Assembly: GCF_000284335.1 (NCBI RefSeq)
Contig: NC_017096.1
Location: 1,054,001-1,118,000 of the forward strand
Source: Caldisericum exile AZM16c01
GTDB taxonomy: Bacteria > Caldisericota > Caldisericia > Caldisericales > Caldisericaceae
DNA: 64,000 nucleotides
Direction of reading: 5' to 3'
Below, piece after piece: positions 62,700 to 64,000 of the stretch. The notes beneath the pieces were generated by a model. It saw only the letters and a list, made by a program, of their open reading frames with translations. It was not told where the DNA came from and made no database searches. The position numbers were made by a program, and so were the translations under genes. How positions within the stretch are numbered: position 1 is the first letter of the stretch; the number at the start of each line of letters is the position of its first letter.

Positions 62700-64000
62700 T
62701 GCTCTCTACCTCTTTTTTAAGGTACTTCGAAAGATACTTTTCAATGAATTGAGGTTTAACTCTCTTAAGTTCTTCAACAGGAAGCATTGAAAGGAGTTTC
62801 CAACCAATTTCAAGAGTTTCCTCTATAGACCTATTTTCATATTCGCCTTGTTTTACGAAGTTTCTTTCAAACTCATCTGCGAATTTTACGTGCATTAAGT
62901 CAACGGGAGTTAATGCGCTTTCACCCAATACTGTTAGGAGTTCACGTGCTTCTCTTCCTCTTGCATAACTTGCAAAGAGCTGGTTCATAATACTTGCGTG
63001 ATCTTCTCTTGTTTTCCCAGGACCAATTCCTTTATCTTTTAGCCTCGACAAACTTGGCAAAACATCTATTGGTGGATAAATGCCTTGCTGATACAAACTT
63101 CTACTCAAGAAAATCTGCCCTTCGGTAATATAACCGGTTAAGTCTGGAATTGGGTGGGTTTTATCATCTTCTGGCATTGTTAAAACTGGTATTTGAGTAA
63201 TTGATCCTTTTTTACCTTTAATTCTTCCTGCTCTTTCATAAATTGTTGCAAGATCGGTATACATATATCCAGGATATCCTCTACGCCCAGGCACTTCCTT
63301 TCTTGCAGCAGAAATCTCACGGAGCGCTTCACAATAGTTAGTCATGTCAGTCATTATTACAAGGACATGCATTCCAAGTTCAAATGCAAGGTACTCTGCA
63401 GCAGTTAATCCAAACCTTGGAGTTGCAATTCTTTCAATTACAGGATCATTTCCTAAATTGATAAACATGACTGCTCTTTCCAATGCACCAGATTCCCTAA
63501 AACTCTTTATGAAAAAGTTTGCCTCTTCAAAGGTAATACCCATTGCCACAAAAACTACAGCAAATTTTTCCTCTTTACCTAAAACCTTTGCTTGCCTTGC
63601 TATTTGTGCGGCAAGTTGAGCATGTGGCAACCCAGATCCAGAAAATATTGGAAGTTTCTGACCTCGCACAAGAGTATTTAATCCATCAATTGCAGAAATA
63701 CCTGTTTGTATGAATTCAGATGGATAGTCTCTTGCATATGGATTGATAGGACTTCCATTAATGTCAAATTTCTTGTCTGGAATTAAAGGTGGTGCTCCAT
63801 CAATAGGCTTTCCAGAACCATCAAAAATTCTTCCTAAAATATCAGGCGAAACACCCAATTCAACACCGTGTCCCAAAAATTTTACTTTAACTTCTCCAAG
63901 GCTCAAGCCCGAAGTTCCTTCAAAAACCTGAATGAGAGCCATATTTCCATTAACTTCAAGGACTTGCCCTCTTTTTATTGTTCCGTCAGCGGTCTTTATT
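62689..64000 (-). CDS. atpB: A/V-type ATPase subunit B, N-terminus cut by window edge
   Basis: At least 436 residues are visible; the frame stays open past the ATG at 63942 to the window end, reading GQVLEVNGN just before it. Subunit B normally begins about 20-30 residues farther upstream, so the true start is outside. Visible motifs are [18 protein letters not shown], the degenerate P-loop of the non-catalytic subunit, [21 protein letters not shown] (in parts), [14 protein letters not shown] and [10 protein letters not shown]. With subunit D it belongs to an ion-translocating ATPase. The A subunit should lie just beyond 64000. Confidence 0.95.
   Translation of the reverse strand, partial: IKTADGTIKRGQVLEVNGNMALIQVFEGTSGLSLGEVKVKFLGHGVELGVSPDILGRIFDGSGKPIDGAPPLIPDKKFDINGSPINPYARDYPSEFIQTGISAIDGLNTLVRGQKLPIFSGSGLPHAQLAAQIARQAKVLGKEEKFAVVFVAMGITFEEANFFIKSFRESGALERAVMFINLGNDPVIERIATPRFGLTAAEYLAFELGMHVLVIMTDMTNYCEALREISAARKEVPGRRGYPGYMYTDLATIYERAGRIKGKKGSITQIPVLTMPEDDKTHPIPDLTGYITEGQIFLSRSLYQQGIYPPIDVLPSLSRLKDKGIGPGKTREDHASIMNQLFASYARGREARELLTVLGESALTPVDLMHVKFADEFERNFVKQGEYENRSIEETLEIGWKLLSMLPVEELKRVKPQFIEKYLSKYLKKEVESNAS

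Overview
This window is a bacterial chromosome segment built almost entirely of housekeeping genes. It is AT-rich, and its proteins are rich in Lys, Glu and Ile, with many AGA/AGG arginine codons. Several features point to a thermophilic anaerobe from a deep-branching lineage: an archaeal-type A/V-ATPase (subunits B and D), a GH57 branching enzyme, an EndoQ-like repair nuclease, zinc-binding (C+) forms of S4, S14, L33 and L36, and a bacterial SigH-type sigma factor. Caldisericota is my first guess; Dictyoglomota, Thermotogota and Coprothermobacterota are alternatives. The placement is inference from gene content, not from a search.

Layout. 1-4.3 kb: a truncated EamA exporter, a DUF72 protein, a GntP-type permease, and a convergent glycerate 2-kinase that shares a bidirectional terminator with the permease. 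4.4-8.7 kb (+): PLP synthase pdxST, then yebC-ruvCAB, tightly packed. 8.7-13.8 kb (+): glgC, a SAP/DUF4912 protein and a GH57 branching enzyme (glycogen synthesis), then an HD-domain protein and a Nif3-family protein, ending in a terminator shared with rplL.

13.8-24.5 kb (-): gltX-cysS-rlmB-sigH-like, plsY, an unknown anchored protein, five tRNAs, tuf, rpmG, tRNA-Trp, secE, nusG, rplK, rplA, rplJ, rplL. This keeps two ancient gene orders: the Bacillus-like gltX...sigH...rplL chain and the thrU-tyrU-glyT-thrT-tuf tRNA block. It also carries an apparent L1-binding site before rplA and an L10 leader/attenuator before rplJ.

24.6-57.4 kb (-): an uninterrupted run of transcription and translation genes. 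In order of transcription: rpoB, an EF-G-2 paralogue, rpoC; then the str genes (rpsL, rpsG, fusA, tuf); then S10-spc-alpha genes through rplQ; then the ECF transporter energy module, truA, rplM and rpsI. I see strong sigma-A-type promoters only before rpoB, rpsL and rplM. rpoBC sits upstream of the str genes rather than after rplL, and an EF-G-type GTPase gene lies between rpoB and rpoC.

57.4-64 kb (-): a translationally coupled operon of A/V-ATPase subunits B and D, a Nudix hydrolase, an LpxL/PatA-like acyltransferase, a family 2 glycosyltransferase, an EndoQ-like nuclease, moaA and moaC.

I found no mobile element, prophage, CRISPR array or defence island. The least ordinary items are the rpoB/EF-G-2/rpoC arrangement, repeated small modules enlarging both RpoB and RpoC, two candidate leaderless genes, a 2-nt overlap of the rpmG stop codon with tRNA-Trp, and the EndoQ-like gene in the ATPase-moa operon.
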